NCBI GenBank assembly: GCA_047967505.1
Contig: CM106539.1
DNA: 64,000 nt
Source: Dipteris shenzhenensis
Taxonomy: Eukaryota; Polypodiophyta; Polypodiopsida; Gleicheniales
Reading direction: 5' to 3' (one strand)
Positions 21,453 through 33,690 of the stretch are shown in pieces; the stretch's first letter is position 1, and each line of letters begins with the position of its first letter. A program made the translations under genes and the position numbers. The notes beneath the pieces are model-generated. The model saw only the letters and a program-made list of their open reading frames with translations. It made no database searches and was not told the origin of the DNA.

Positions 21453-21899
21453 TAACTATAGAATGGAAGATGAGTTCAATGTTGACCAGCATGCAATCTT
21501 TGCTAACATTCAAACTTCTATTCCGAATGCTATGATGGATGGGTGCTTCCAAGGGTGAGTAACAAGTGTGATGTGGTGTCTATTGATGAAGAATAGAGGA
21601 AAATACTTTTAGACATTAACGCTTGTATTATGCATCATATTGCTTTGTATTGTCTTTCTCACTTCAATGTTGCACAACTTTGTAAGATCATGCATGTAGA
21701 TCTCCATAGAGGGGATGTCTTCCTATTGGCACATTTCTTTGATAAGTCCTGATTCAATATTTGCTCTGCTATGGTTTTAATCTTGATTTCTTTTGTACAT
21801 TACAATGAAAATTTGACCTAGGCCCACACATTCGCCCTATTTACCACATGGAATGTGGGGGCTGCATTATGCTAACTGCATAACAAGGGATCCCAAGAC
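21453..21899. other. no gene recognised
   Basis: AT-rich non-coding sequence between the MITE and gypsy debris. Confidence 0.4.
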
Positions 21900-23052
21900 C
21901 ATGAGGGACTATGGATAGAGCACTTTGCACGTGGACAGGAGATAGGGATAGGTCTTAGTTCATTGGTCTCAATTTAGGGGGCGGTCTTCCAATGATATCT
22001 GCGTACCTAGCCAAGGATAATATCTATTTTAGACATTACTTCATTTGGCAAATCATCTTCTAATCCAATTGGCTCTTCTCCTATATCAAGCATGACATGT
22101 GATCTACAATATAGTGCTAATCTCCTTTTTGCACACTATTTTGAAATTGAATCCTTATAGTCGTACATTTGGTTTATCCAACCAATGATACATGGTCGAT
22201 CAACTAACTACAACAATGCCTGATAATTGATGTACAAGAAAAATTCAATGGCCAATAGATAATGACAAAAAAAAATCCCAGTGTAGGCCATTACTAGGGC
22301 TTCTTATTCTATGGTGGTGTAATTCATTTCTGCATCACTAAACTGCATGCTTGCAAAGTATATTGGGTGGTCTTTATTGTATTTGCCAAGTTGCTACACT
22401 CCCTATTGCATAGTTGGAACCATTAGCAGGTACATGGAATTAAATATCCTATTTTGGAGTCCTTAGTACAAGAACTGCAATCAATTTCCACTTGATGATT
22501 TCAAATGATTGCTCACATTATTCTGTTCAAATGAATTTTACCCAGTAGCTTGTATAGGGGCCTTGCAGTCATGGAATACATGAGGATGAATCTTCTGTAG
22601 TACCCTTGCATGGCCCATTGCTACTTGTAAACCCCTTAGCAATTTGTGGAGGTGGAAGTCCCATGATTATCTTAATTTGTCCATGTTAGTAGCAATCCCA
22701 AGTTTAGATATTATGTGTCCCACACACTACTCTGTGTGTGACCCCTAACTTTGTTTGACAAGATTTGGAATTTTAGAGGGTTCAACATACTCTCTGTTAT
22801 TTTTTTAGTACATCTTCAAGACATCTTAAGTGATCCTTTTTATATAAATGTATGCATACGTCATCTAGGAATACTTGCAGAAATGTTGAGGAATGTCTTG
22901 AAGGTAGTGTACACGAACCTTTGAAAAGTGCTTGGGCCATTGTCCAATGGCATGACTTTGTATGCAAAAATTTCACATTTTGTGGCAAAGGCTATTTTTG
23001 ACAAATCTTCATGAGCAATTTGTACTAGGTTGTACCCGCTAAACCCATCCAA
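21900..23052 (-). pseudogene. gypsy RT and RNase H fragment
   Basis: Read on the minus strand from 23052: 'MDGFSGYNLVQIAHEDLSKI' with the first catalytic Asp, then 'FAYKVMP', then 'VFLDDVCIH' (catalytic box F-L-D-D, about 22880). Continuing to 22100, a degraded RNase H gives 'YFASMQFSDAEMNYTTIE' (about 22370-22310) and 'HYLLAIEFFLYINYQALL' (about 22270-22210), in which the Asp of the TDHQAL motif has become Asn. Many stops. Only RT and RNase H are identifiable. Confidence 0.65.
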
Positions 23053-23719
23053 TGCCCTTTCTCATTGACAATAGGCCATTGTATATGGATGCAGAGATTA
23101 TTATCAAAGAGTTCCTCTCATATAACCATGATGGAGATTCCTTGCCTAGCAAGGCAATTGAAACCATTGCTTCTATGGATAATGAAATTGTTCTAAACCT
23201 CAATCCTATGGAATTTTGTCAAAGTGCATGTCCAAACAACTGACAACTAGGACCAAAACATGTGGATAATTTCCTTCAAGGACACTCAAGTACTTGTTTT
23301 GATTTCATTGATCTTAGATTGATTGCTCTTGGTAAAATGTCTCCAAATGTGGATCCCCATTTCAATAGAGACTTACACTTTTTCATTTGTCTTATTAAGC
23401 ACTTCCACCACCTTGAAACATCAACCCATGCCCATAAATTTATGGATATAGGATGGAAATCATGGCAAGTACCTCCAAGATTCCTTAGTCTTCAAAGCAT
23501 TTTTTATTGCATACCTCCAATTGACCATGCTACATCCACAAAGGTAAGAAGCATAAGGGGCCTTTTTATTACAATCTCAAATGGAGTTTCTATGTCCACC
23601 CTTGGATGTGCCACATATTTTTCATAGAATGTTTAAGTTCAACAAATCCAATGTCCAAATTGAAAAGGACATTGCAATCGGTCGTCTAATCTAGTTGTCA
23701 TAGTCTAGTGATCATGAAA
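23053..23719 (-). pseudogene. degraded pol sequence between two RT fragments
   Basis: Frames on both strands are broken. This lies between the RNase H of one gypsy piece and the RT of another, so it probably holds the N-terminal RT of the downstream fragment. No motif strong enough to name. Confidence 0.3.
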
Positions 23720-24190
23720 TCAAGTGACATGGTTCAATGGGATCAAATGTTTTGTGACATGATTAGCTTGTAAGAGCCATAAACTATTTTTTCTACTTTT
23801 TAATGCTATGGCAGGTCCCTCTTGTATAAGGGTGTCTCCAATTCCAAAGACACTAGCATCAGTAACCACAATATGAAAAAGATAGGTGACTTCCAATACA
23901 AAGAAATAATTCTTTTTCTTTGCATTAATGAAAAACGTGTTCTCTTTCAATGTCTTAGAATGATATCAAGATGCTTCCTATGCTTCTCTTCTGATTTACT
24001 CAAGATCAAAATGTTGTTAAAGAAGACAACACAAAATGCATGATATTTGTAAAAAAACTCCTTCCATCATATGAGTGAAGGTTGTTAGAGAATTTGTAAG
24101 GCCGAATGACATTACAAGAGACTCATAATGGCCAAAAGATAGTTGAAAGACCCAGCACATGACAAGAGACTCATAATGACCCAAAGATAG
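23720..24190 (-). pseudogene. second gypsy RT-RNase H fragment
   Basis: On the minus strand, 'LVMSFGLTNSLTTF' (about 24115, canonical VMPFGLTNAP-x-TF) precedes 'FHIVVTDASVFGIGDTLIQEG' with its RNase H catalytic Asp (about 23880-23815) and 'IALKSRK' (about 23810). It lies upstream of another RT box at 22880, so two elements or a rearranged duplicate are represented. Confidence 0.65.
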
Positions 24191-24449
24191 TCAAAAAGTT
24201 ATCTTTTAAACATCTTCAATTAAAACCCACACTTGGAAGCAAGACTTTGCACTTTTTTGGAATCTCTTCTTGTTGTGGAATATTAGTTCAATATGGGGCT
24301 TGGTGAGGGAAAGAGATCCCTAGTATCAAGTCAGATTGATGGTCTTCTTCTAATTTTGTAGGCAACTTTGGGGAGAACCATCAATAAGGTACTCCGCATT
24401 CTGATTGATAAAAGTCTTGTGCTCTTAAGTAAGTGGGTATGAGATGCCT

Positions 24450-24668
24450 TTAGGAACATTTGTTGTCCCTTAAATAAACCAAGAAGGATTTGACACCATG
24501 ATTAAGCCTAAGGATTGGAATATTGTTCCTAGAAAAACCAACTTGAATAGCATAGGACTTGAGCCTAAGGATTGGAATATTGTTCCCAGATACACCAACT
24601 TGAATAGCATAGGACTTGCCATAACGTTCTAAGTAGATCTTTTCAAATACTATAGTTGGGGAATGCAT
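24450..24668 (-). pseudogene. protease-region fragment with 57-bp tandem duplication
   Basis: The frame contains 'SYAIQVG(V/F)S(G/R)NNIPILRL' twice because of a tandem duplication (about 24505-24561 and 24562-24618). Position between gag (25-26.2 kb) and RT (24.1 kb) on the same strand suggests the protease region, but no D-S/T-G triad is visible. Confidence 0.4.
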
Positions 24669-24794
24669 GATTGTTCCTTTGCCCTTAATAGCGACACCAT
24701 CTCCTTCTTGAGGTGCTATAAGAAAGTTAAGATGATCAAGGTATTATTGAGTATTAACACATATAGGGGATTCCACAATACCACAAGTCATGTT

Positions 24795-24907
24795 GTTTTC
24801 AAAAAAGGGCCTTTTGCACTAACAAGCTCATTCTTCATGCTCATTCAAAAAAGGGCCTTTTGCACTAACAAAAGGGCTTTTTGCACTAACAAGCTCATTC
24901 TTCATGC
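24795..24907. repeat. short tandem repeat, AAAGGGCCTTTTGCACTAAC units
   Basis: Three imperfect copies of 'AAAAGGGCYTTTTGCACTAACAAGCTCATTC'-type sequence (starting about 24803, 24853, 24878). The AAAGGGCCTTT core is itself palindromic. Confidence 0.55.
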
Positions 24908-25051
24908 AATAAGCCAATAAATTTTTCTATTTTTGGAGATATGAAGTTGTGAGTACTTCCATCATTAAATAAGAAAAGGCATGGTTTATTCATGAATTGT
25001 CCTAACACTTTAAGGAGTGATTGTTAGGAATTTTCTCAACATTTTGCACTT

Positions 25052-26231
25052 TCATGGCATGAGTCGATGGCTCCTTAGGATTTTGAGGGGCCTTGCCCTT
25101 GCATTTCTTCTGGGACAATTAAGGAGGACATGTCCTAACTCTCCACATGTGAATCGCTTTCCTTCTTGGAGGTACCTCTTCCGCTCTTCTAGAGTAAGGG
25201 TCTTAGCCTTCTTGTTGGGAGGATTCCTATGGTCCATAGACCATTAATTTGACGAACAGACCATTGGAATCCCTTTCCTTCTTGGAGGTACCTCTTCCAC
25301 TCTTCTAGAGTGAGGATCTTAGCCTTGTTGTTGGGAGGATTCCTATGGTCCTTCTTTTTAAAGAACAGACCATTAAACTTCCTTTTTCCCAAGTTTGAGT
25401 TGCCATCAAAATGTTGCCTTGTATCCTTTTGCTTATTTAAGGTGTCCAACTTGACTTTAGTTCTAGTATTTTTGAGCTTCAACTTGATCTTCTTGATGAG
25501 AGAAATAACCTTCCTTCAAAGTTGCAGGATTCATTATGTCAACTTCATTGTAGATTTGAAAGTTCAATTTTGCCAAATCTTTTCATTTGTGGTTTGAAAT
25601 TCGGAGTAAAAGCTTCCAAAATTGAGTTCTATACTCAATAGTAGATTCTCCTTAATTCCTAAGGAAATCTATCCCATTTCAAGAGTAGGTCCCTTTTATT
25701 GTCATGACTCATGAGGCTTGAACTTGTTGTTTTCGAAGTCTTCCCAATTGGTAGCAAGTTCACTCTAAGCATTGGATACTACCCACCAAAGTGTAGCATA
25801 ACCTCCAAGGTGAGCTATGCAGATCTTGACATTATCTTCCTTGAATAGAGGACCACCCTCAAAAAATATTAAAAGGCCATATCCATGAGAGAAACTTATC
25901 AGGGTCCTTGTCACGAGAGTTCTTGGATAGTCTTACAATCTTTTTTTGACTTTGTCTCCTTGACTTGGATAAGAGAATTGAAAGGATCTTCCTTGTGGGA
26001 CCCTAACCTTGACGTTCAAGAAGCAAGTGGTACTTAGGTTCTTCAATGGAACCTTTGAGATATTGACATAGAATGCTCACCATCCCCATGAGTAGTGGAA
26101 GTCATTTGAACAGTCAAATGGGCAAGCACTCCCATCATGCCATCAATGTGGGAACCTTGCTCCTTGATGGGGTTGCAAGCCTTCTTTAAGCTCCCATGCA
26201 GGGGTCCATGATCAATAGTATGCACATCCAA
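25052..26231 (-). pseudogene. gypsy gag with degenerate zinc knuckle
   Basis: The minus-strand gag start region is near 26231 ('GSHIDGMMGVLAHLTVQM'). 'AHLGGYATLWWVVSNA' (about 25825-25780) is the gag capsid G-x-A-x-x-WW motif. 'FTCGELGHVLLNCP' (about 25155-25115) is a CCHC knuckle that has lost its first Cys. An internal tandem duplication (about 25158-25239 and 25269-25350) repeats 'HRNPPNKKAKTLTLEERKR'. Stops throughout. This is the gag of the minus-strand element whose pol pieces lie at 24.6-23.7 kb. Confidence 0.6.
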
Positions 26232-27090
26232 GAAAAATAATATTCTGCTTGCATTTTAGGCCGTAGTGTATTATTAGTATCCCTCATAATGAGCAACAAT
26301 TGCAAGTAAAAGTAGAGCATCATTGCAAATTAGCTTGCATATCTTATTTAATAAGTTTTTTCCCCCAAGAGGATGAGGCAATGCACATAACACCTTCCTT
26401 TGAGATAAGGAAACTCATGATATTTAGTCACACCACATCATTTTTTGGGCCCTCATAAGCATTTTGTGGGCATGATAATAATGCAGTCTATTCTATGGTA
26501 AGTCATAAAGGACATGATCATGAATGTACATTCCCTAATGAAAATCATCTATATTATATTTTGGACATATATCCCATGTCATTAAAATCAACTCATGGTC
26601 AAAATGCCCAAAAAAGAAATTGTGAAGAAATGCTAACCATATGAGTTAGACAACCATAACCATACTATTTATAGTAGCCATGGTTAGAACATATGTGATC
26701 ACCTGGATAAAATATCTATTGGAACGGGATGAAAATTGATGCCAATACCAACTGATTGGTCAACAAGATATGACTCTACAACTATAAACACATTCTCATG
26801 GCAACATTGGACATAGTCAATATGGGCTATGGAAGAAAAAAAGTAGAAAGTAGAATACTACATAATCATTGAATTGAAAATGATATGGATCTTGAAGATC
26901 ATGATATAGCAGAGGGGTGCCATTAGAGGTGATGAGCAAGTGTTTGGCAAGAACAGCATGTTCTAGGATTAGCTCATCTAGCTCTATGGATTAAAGCTTG
27001 AAAAGGGCATTATAGCCATATAGCAACAACATGAGCGGTGTGTCATTGCTCATATCGTCAACTTGTGTTTCCCTAGAAACCTCATATTGA
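26232..27090. other. no gene recognised
   Basis: AT-rich. It should contain the 5' LTR and leader of the minus-strand gypsy element ending at 26231, but no primer site or LTR boundary was seen. Confidence 0.35.
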
Positions 27091-27168
27091 TATTGAAATA
27101 CATGATGATATGAAAACTGTCTTATTATATATTGAAATACATGATGATATGAAAACTGTCTTATTATA
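27091..27168. repeat. 39-bp exact tandem duplication
   Basis: Two copies (27091-27129 and 27130-27168) starting TATTGAAATACATGATGATA, essentially identical, so recent. Confidence 0.75.
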
Positions 27169-27899
27169 TATCATCTTCATTATAGAGGAGATTACAAAAA
27201 AGTATAAAAAAGGATGTGAGCTAACAAATTATGGTTTTTCTACGTCAATTCATGATCCTAACTAAATTGCAAAATGGATTGTTATATATTGAATAAGTAT
27301 TTTATTATCATTGATAATGGCTTCTTGATGATGGACACTTTTGAGATGTTTGGAATAATTTTGCTTGAGATACCTCTTGTGGGTGGTCTACACATTTATA
27401 CTCATGCCAAAATTATACATTTAAAGAAATTTTGTAGGATGCAGATTCTAGTTGTATGCAAGCATTGTTGGGCAATTCAATTTCAATGTTTACTTAGCAG
27501 TTATAATTATCTTGAGTGCTTTCATCACTATGGATGTCAGGATTTGTTGAACCTTTGCACACTTCCTTGTGCTTTCTTCTAGCATTTTACAATGAGATGA
27601 TTGTTGGATAAATTAAACCACATTCTTTTCAAATAGAGAATTACCTTATCATTTGTAGCTTGATTGAAAGGATGATTGATTCTTTTGAAGTAGCATATAA
27701 GCTCTAGTTTCTTTGTATAATGTTTTGCATGACTACCTTCTATCTAAACCAAATTTCCTACGTCCCATTCAACATTTATTGGCCCGAGGTGCATGGAGTG
27801 AGCTTGAGAGAAGCTAAATGTGGAATAATGAAGCTAAAGCATAGGGAGAAAATTGGTCATCGCACTTGCATGCGAGTATAGAAAGAGTGATGGCCATCA

Positions 27900-28930
27900 A
27901 GCTGGTGTGTGTGACGTAATTTAGCAGCTCTAAATGTTGTTATGGTCAATATTGGACAATATAAGTATGGTTATGGTCAAGGTTGGACAATCTAATTTTG
28001 GACATTTCAATGGTTGATGTGGGCAACTAGGCTAGTTTGGCTGAACATTGTGGTTATGATCAAGTTTTCTTTTTTTTGGGGTAAAGTTATGATCAAGATT
28101 AGGCAATCTAATTTGAGCGACCACAATGGTTGATGTGGGCCATCGAGCTGATTTGACTAAATTTAGTAGCTCTAAATATGGTATGGATAGTCTAATTCTA
28201 GCCCTCCATGGAGGACATGGACCACCAAGCTAATTTTAATTATAGTCGTGAATGCGGTGATAAATTAAACTCAGGCTAGGGATATGAATGGTGTTTGTAC
28301 GACTACATTGGGATGGGAGATATGAAGTGGAATCTCAAAATAGGTCCACAATCCATATGGATAGTTAAATTCCACCCATTGTAGTGGCTACTTTAGTCAA
28401 CTAGGCCAACCAACACACTGGCATAAACATAACTAATTAAAGGGGTGATTACGACTAGCCATTACAGTGCTTGATGGGCCACATTGGGGTTAATTTGACT
28501 TAATTTGGCAACTCTAAATATTAACATTGGACAACCTACATCTAGTCAGTGCGATGGAGATTATGGGTACCATGATGGTTTGAATTACATGCTAGCATGA
28601 ATTTGATGATGAATCGTAGCTAGGGACATGGATGATGTTTATAGGATTATGTTGTCATGGGATTTTGTATTGGTAGATCAGAATGTGATCACAATCAAAA
28701 GGGACAATAATTCCACCCACCACGATGGCTACTTAATGAGGCCACTAATACACTGGCATAAATATGATTAATCAAAGGAATGATTACAATAAATAATTAT
28801 AACTCAATGCCATCCCCCACAGTGTTTTACTTGGCCATCTCTAAATATGATATCATGAACATTGGACAAGATTGTAATCAAGTTTGAACAATTTAATTCC
28901 AATGACCATGGTAGCTAACTTGGCTAGTTT
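27900..28930. repeat. degenerate AT-rich repeat region
   Basis: Recurring phrases in loose order: 'TTGACTWAATTTRGCARCTCT', 'AACATTGGACAATCTA', 'ATGGTTGATGTGGGCCAYC' and 'CACTGGCATAAAYATRA' at about 27925, 28005, 28130, 28195, 28400, 28490, 28720 and 28835. Spacing is irregular, about 100-350 bp. This looks like an ancient satellite-like or multiply duplicated repeat; no coding. Confidence 0.45.
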
Positions 28931-29299
28931 TAGACAATGTCACATGTTCAAATAGCATATTGGGGCTTTCATAGTACCATGTATTCTAATCAAGAGCCAC
29001 TGGTATAGTGTTTGTGATGAGCTAGTAATTTTTATGCAGTTAGGGAATTTGCAAAGAGATGATGGATGATAAAATATTGTGGCAGGTTGAAAATTGGGGC
29101 CCTCCAATGTGATACTCATGATGCCATGAAAAGTCAAAGAAGTGCATTGTTCCTATAATAAATGGATGACCAAAACTAAGCACTCCAACTAAACCACAAC
29201 ATTTTCTTGGATTGTTGCTATTCCCTTCTTGTTGCATGCCCTGTTCAAATTGCTCATGCCTCCTATGTTATTAACATTTTCTTTTCATCCTCTTCTATG

Positions 29300-30050
29300 A
29301 TCTTGCCATATTCTACTTGGCTAGGCACTACAACAATGCCTCCATTTTGTTGAGTTGTTTTTGCACTGAGGATCCATGACAACCTTATTACCAATGCTAC
29401 TAGGTAGCTTAAGTTTATAGTCATATTAAAAGCTATGGACTTGAAAGTACACTTGATAGTTGTGGAAAATGTTTTCCAAGCTCATCCACATGTCCCAAGA
29501 CTTTTGTATATCACAGCAAAAAGTATTATATACTATTCCAACCATTTATTAACTCTCTCTCATCTACCAATTAGTTTCAAGGTGATGAGGAGTTTTGGGG
29601 TGAAGTAGTTCCATAACGGATAAGAGTTCTTGCCAAAAAGGAAGAATGAATTTTGAATCTTTATCATTAGCAATCAATTGAGATGCAACCTATGAAGCTA
29701 TATAAATGGTCTTGGTTGGAATAAAGAGAGCAAATTTGGTCATCTTGTCAGCTACTACCATGATACTATTGCATCCCTTAGCTGTACTCAACAGCTACAT
29801 GATAGAACCATGCACATGTAAGCCCACTTACACAAGCTAAAGTAAACCAAAAGGGATAAAGTTGGAAACTTTGTTTACTTTGGAGGAACACACCTCTTGA
29901 CATAAATCATGCAATATATCCATAGCCCTTTCCACCTTTTTGCTTAATCTTTTCATAGATTTTTTTCAACCTAATACGGCATACCATAAGTGATGAACAC
30001 AATAGAAAACCATGATCTCTCCTTTAGTTTGATGCTATGATTAGCATCAA
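29300..30050 (-). pseudogene. gypsy integrase core fragment
   Basis: The minus-strand frame from about 29790 reads 'SIMVVADKMTKFALFIPTKT', the first catalytic Asp region of gypsy integrase, then 'LIANDKDSKFILPFWQELL' (about 29690-29620) with the second Asp in its N-D-x-x-S-x-F context. An internal stop separates them. Flanking parts down to about 29000 are unreadable. Confidence 0.6.
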
Positions 30051-30107
30051 ACTAAATGAGGGAGGAATGATGTAGACCAACCATAGCTAAGTAATGTTCA
30101 ACATGTT

Positions 30108-30345
30108 TACACACGCGTGCTTGTGCACACACACGCATGCGTGCGTGCGTGCACACACACGCACACACACACATATGCATGCACACATGCACACACACAC
30201 GCACGCACACATATGCATGCACGCATGCACACACACATACATAGATATATGCATGCATACATATATGTATATATGTATGTATGTAGGTATGCATGTATGT
30301 ATGTATGTATGAATTAATGTGTGTGTGTGTGTGTATTCATATATG
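30108..30345. repeat. (CA)n/(TG)n and (GTAT)n microsatellite
   Basis: About 240 bp of alternating purine-pyrimidine: CACACG, GCATGC and GTGCGTGC runs, then ATATAT/GTATGTAT runs, ending in (TG)n at 30319-30334. No coding despite open frames on both strands, which are simple-repeat artefacts. Confidence 0.9.
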
Positions 30346-31740
30346 CTTTCAATGTATAATAACTATATATAATAACTATCTATGTATAATAACTATATAT
30401 AGAAGTTTCTTTCAATGATTCAATGGTTCAATTTAAAGACATTTTTTTAAATGACTTCCCTGATGGTTTACCCCCTGATAGAGAAGTAGATCATTAAATA
30501 TATTTATTGGATCTACGCTATTTGTAAACCCCTTATAGACTTAATAAAACATAGGAAAATGTGAGGTAGAAAGACACCTAGTTGAATATGATACTATCTA
30601 TCTCATCATTTTATCAAGTTATAGAACTGGTTGCTAACACAATCATGCCAGCTACCAAGTCCTCTATGCTCCACTCCACATTCTAACAATCATGTCCCTA
30701 GATTTTTTTTGACATCCTTGATCCAAGGTACATTGCCCTCCTCAAGATAGTTCTAATTTGGTTGTGTAAGCAAATGGGTGCTTGAAGAATTATTGACAAG
30801 TATATCTACAATACTTCTTTCAATGCATTGTGTTTAGGCAAAATTTGAAAACTTTTAAGGCTCATGCATGTGATCAATGATAAAAGTTTAGGATGCAAAG
30901 AATGAATTCCCCCATGTCCACACCCACATCTTTGAAATATGTTATAGCATGCTTGATTGTGTCTCTAATCTCATTCACTTGCTGGACTTATAAGGCCTAC
31001 ATCTTTCTCCTCCTTCATGGCTTGTTGCAAGCCCTTCACTAATTGTAGAGATTGTAATGATGCAACATACAAATCACACTCTTGAACACAGTTCAACAAT
31101 TAAATCCTTTGATTGGAACCCAAGATGGTGGGTGTGATGTATTAGGGGCATATCTGCCATCTGAAATGATCAATGAAAACAACACGTGGAGTCTCCTTCT
31201 CCACAATCTACAACCTCTTGGACTATCCACCACCATCTAACATGTGTGTGACATACTTGTAACGCCACCAATGCATGATCTCCATGTCACTACCATCCTC
31301 TTGAACTGTAGGAAGTAGGGCCAAGTCACATGCGGCACATATTTCTTCCATGCAATCAAAATGGTACAACACACAAGATAGAGTGAATGAACTCACAAGG
31401 ACTAGTGGCAACCACTCCCTTGTGACTAGTGAGGGAACGAAAAGACATCATAACACAACTTGAAGTCTACATGGTATCAACAACAACACATATCATGCTC
31501 CTTAGAACACCGTGGCGTACATCTCTCTAAAGATCTCTGCCCAATCCTAAAGTGGGGATGTATGTCTATAAACTAAGTGTACAACTGAGTTTGGCTAAAC
31601 TCAAGAAAACATGCCCCATGCTCAATGTAAACACCACATGAGACACTCTTTCTCAATGCCTTCTTGAAAATTGGTGATTGATGCCCTGCAATGTTCCTCC
31701 CAAAACCACTCTATGAAAGACCCATTTTCCTCCTAATCAT
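30346..31740 (-). other. unrecognised sequence, possible decayed ORFs
   Basis: The only notable frame (31223-31411, minus; 'CAACDLALLPTVQEDGSDM') shows no known domain. Confidence 0.3.
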
Positions 31741-31748
31741 GCCCACTC

Positions 31749-32336
31749 TCATATACATGGTGGAATGGGAAGTATGCAAGATGTAGCATGCACATGACCT
31801 TCCATGCGAGGTCTACTAATAGCAGTCACAATAGCATGACACATTGCCAAGGCATCTGCAGTGTTCCTCTTCTTGAGAGAAGCATAAAAATGACAAATAC
31901 TACTAAGGACCTCACTACATTCTATCCTATCTCTATGCGCATCAATACTAGAAAGCTTTCTACACTCTACTAAGTTAGGATGAACAATCAAGAAAGAAGA
32001 ATAGTAGCCTAAGAAGTAGCCATAAGATCACTAAATAATGACTCTATGATCCTATTGAAATGATGGATGCTTGTCTCTAGTAAGTCATGTGCTCTCGATC
32101 CATCACTAGTGCAAGGCGAGGGAAGGGGGCATGGTGGAGGATGAGGAGAGGGGGGGGGGTGCAAGAGGAGGGGGGGCTGGCTCATCTACAAGAAGATTGG
32201 CAGTACGGATTCTAGCTCTCAATGCTCTCTTTTGCTCACGAGCCCTCCTCTTCTGCTTTTCTTCTGCAACATCATGGGTAGGGGGTCTATTCCTCTCAGC
32301 TCTATTAGCTCTATGACTTTGAGAATCCATTCTCAA
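31749..32336 (-). pseudogene. unrecognised ORF pair, basic N-terminus
   Basis: The minus frame 32336-32106 encodes a strongly basic 76-residue peptide ('AEEKQKRRAREQKRALRARI') followed by a Pro/Ser tract. The frame 31991-31749 (80 residues) follows with 'EVLSSICHFYASLKKRN' and a His/Cys-containing tail. They may be pieces of one transposase or gag-like protein, but nothing diagnostic is present. Confidence 0.3.
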
Positions 32337-32744
32337 AGAAGCTAGGAAGGGTTATGGGGAGGCAATAAAGGCAAGGCTTCAAACTAGAAGTAGGTATTGA
32401 GCTTACTGAGAGGACATAAGGGCAACACTTCAAACTAAGAAGGTAGATGGAGGTGTCCAGCTTATGGGGAGGCAATAAGGGCAAGGATTCAAACTAACAA
32501 TGAATGGAATGAGCCTAAACAATGTGCTCTCCTATAGGAAAGTTAGCCACTCCTCCTAAATTTGATTGCATTTGATTGGATCTGATTCGATTCTTATATG
32601 ATTGGATCTGAGATTCTTATATGATTGGATTTGATTATATTTTCATACAATTAGATTAGACTTGCTTTAGTCTTGTAATTTCACTGAAACAAGTTGACAT
32701 AATTGAGTAATTTGACTAAATTGGGTGGTTCATGTTCACTCTTT

Positions 32745-32955
32745 CACAACAAGGGTCAAAAGTGCAAGTCTAGAGCAACAAAGATGAGATCATTGTGTGT
32801 GTAGTAAGGGCAAAGTTCTTCTTGTAATATCTTGATCATGAAATATGGTATGATGAATCTTAAAGGATGAGGATATCCAAAATTCTCTCTAGAAAAGTCC
32901 AATCATACTTGCAAAATCAAGATCTAGAGAGAGAAAGACTATAACTAGAGAGAGA
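32745..32955 (+). repeat. direct repeat, copy 1 (partner at 61310)
   Basis: About 210 bp in the same orientation as 61310-61525, sharing 'GATGATGAATCTTAAAGGAT' and 'CCAATCATACTTGCA'. It lies directly left of the family R minisatellite, whereas at 61 kb the minisatellite on the other side is inverted. Confidence 0.65.
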
Positions 32956-32974
32956 TATACTGAAAGTCTACACT

Positions 32975-33180
32975 TTTTGAGGTCCCCCCACTTTGTGGAG
33001 GGACTCATAGGTTCCCCCACTTTGTGTAGGGTCCCAAAAGGTCCCTCCACTTTGTGGAGGGAATCGAGGTTTTCCCACTTTGTGTAGAGACCCAAAAGGT
33101 CCCGCCACTTTGTGGAGGGATTCATGAGGTTCCCCCACTTTGTGTAGAGACCCAAGAGGTCCCCCCAAAAAGTGGAGCGA
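32975..33180. repeat. ~58-bp minisatellite of alternating ~29-bp half-units
   Basis: Half-units 'GGTCCCNCCACTTTGTGGAG' and 'TTCCCCCACTTTGTGTAGAG' alternate about three and a half times. Within them CCCTCCAC-TTT-GTGGAGGG (33043-33061) is a perfect 8-bp stem with a 3-base loop. The inverted counterpart is at about 60590-60735. Confidence 0.75.
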
Positions 33181-33379
33181 CTCTTGTCCAAACGGTCCCC
33201 TACAAAAGAGGTCCCATCTTGGAGGTACCTATGAATTGTGTAGAGACCAATATGTATAAGTATCTCTCAATGGAATGGAGCTCCCACTCTTAGGGGTTCA
33301 CTATTGATATCACTTTAGTGTTTATAAACTTGTCCTCCTTGGGTCTATGCTCTTTCAACACTATCGTGTGATAGCAGGC

Positions 33380-33690
33380 TCTAACCTTGCGATCCCCCAT
33401 CCTCCCCCCTTCTTATCCTCTTCATCCCTTCTCCTCCCTTCTGCTCCTCCTCCCTCCTCCTCCTCCTCCCTCCCTTGATCCTCCTTCTCAACCCTTTACC
33501 CCCTTCTTATCCTCTTCGTTCCTTCTCCTCCCTTCTGCCCTCCTCCTCCCTCCCTTGATCCTCCTTCTCAACCCTTTACTCCCTTCTTATCCTCTTTGTC
33601 CCTTCTCCTCCCTTCTACTCCTCCTCCCTCCTCCTCCTCTCCTTCTCCTCCTCCCCCCCTTGATCCTCCTTCTCAACTCTTTACCCCTTG
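33380..33690. repeat. C/T-rich low-complexity tract
   Basis: About 300 bp of CTCCTCC/CCTTCT pyrimidine-rich sequence on the + strand with an internal ~110-bp repeat ('CCTTGATCCTCCTTCTCAAC' at about 33475, 33555 and 33660). Counterpart purine tract at 60130-60362. Confidence 0.8.

Noticed and set aside
30052-30317. Open frames of 66-80 codons on both strands (His/Cys/Thr-rich)
   Set aside because: They are translations of CA/TG and GTAT simple repeats, open in several frames at once.
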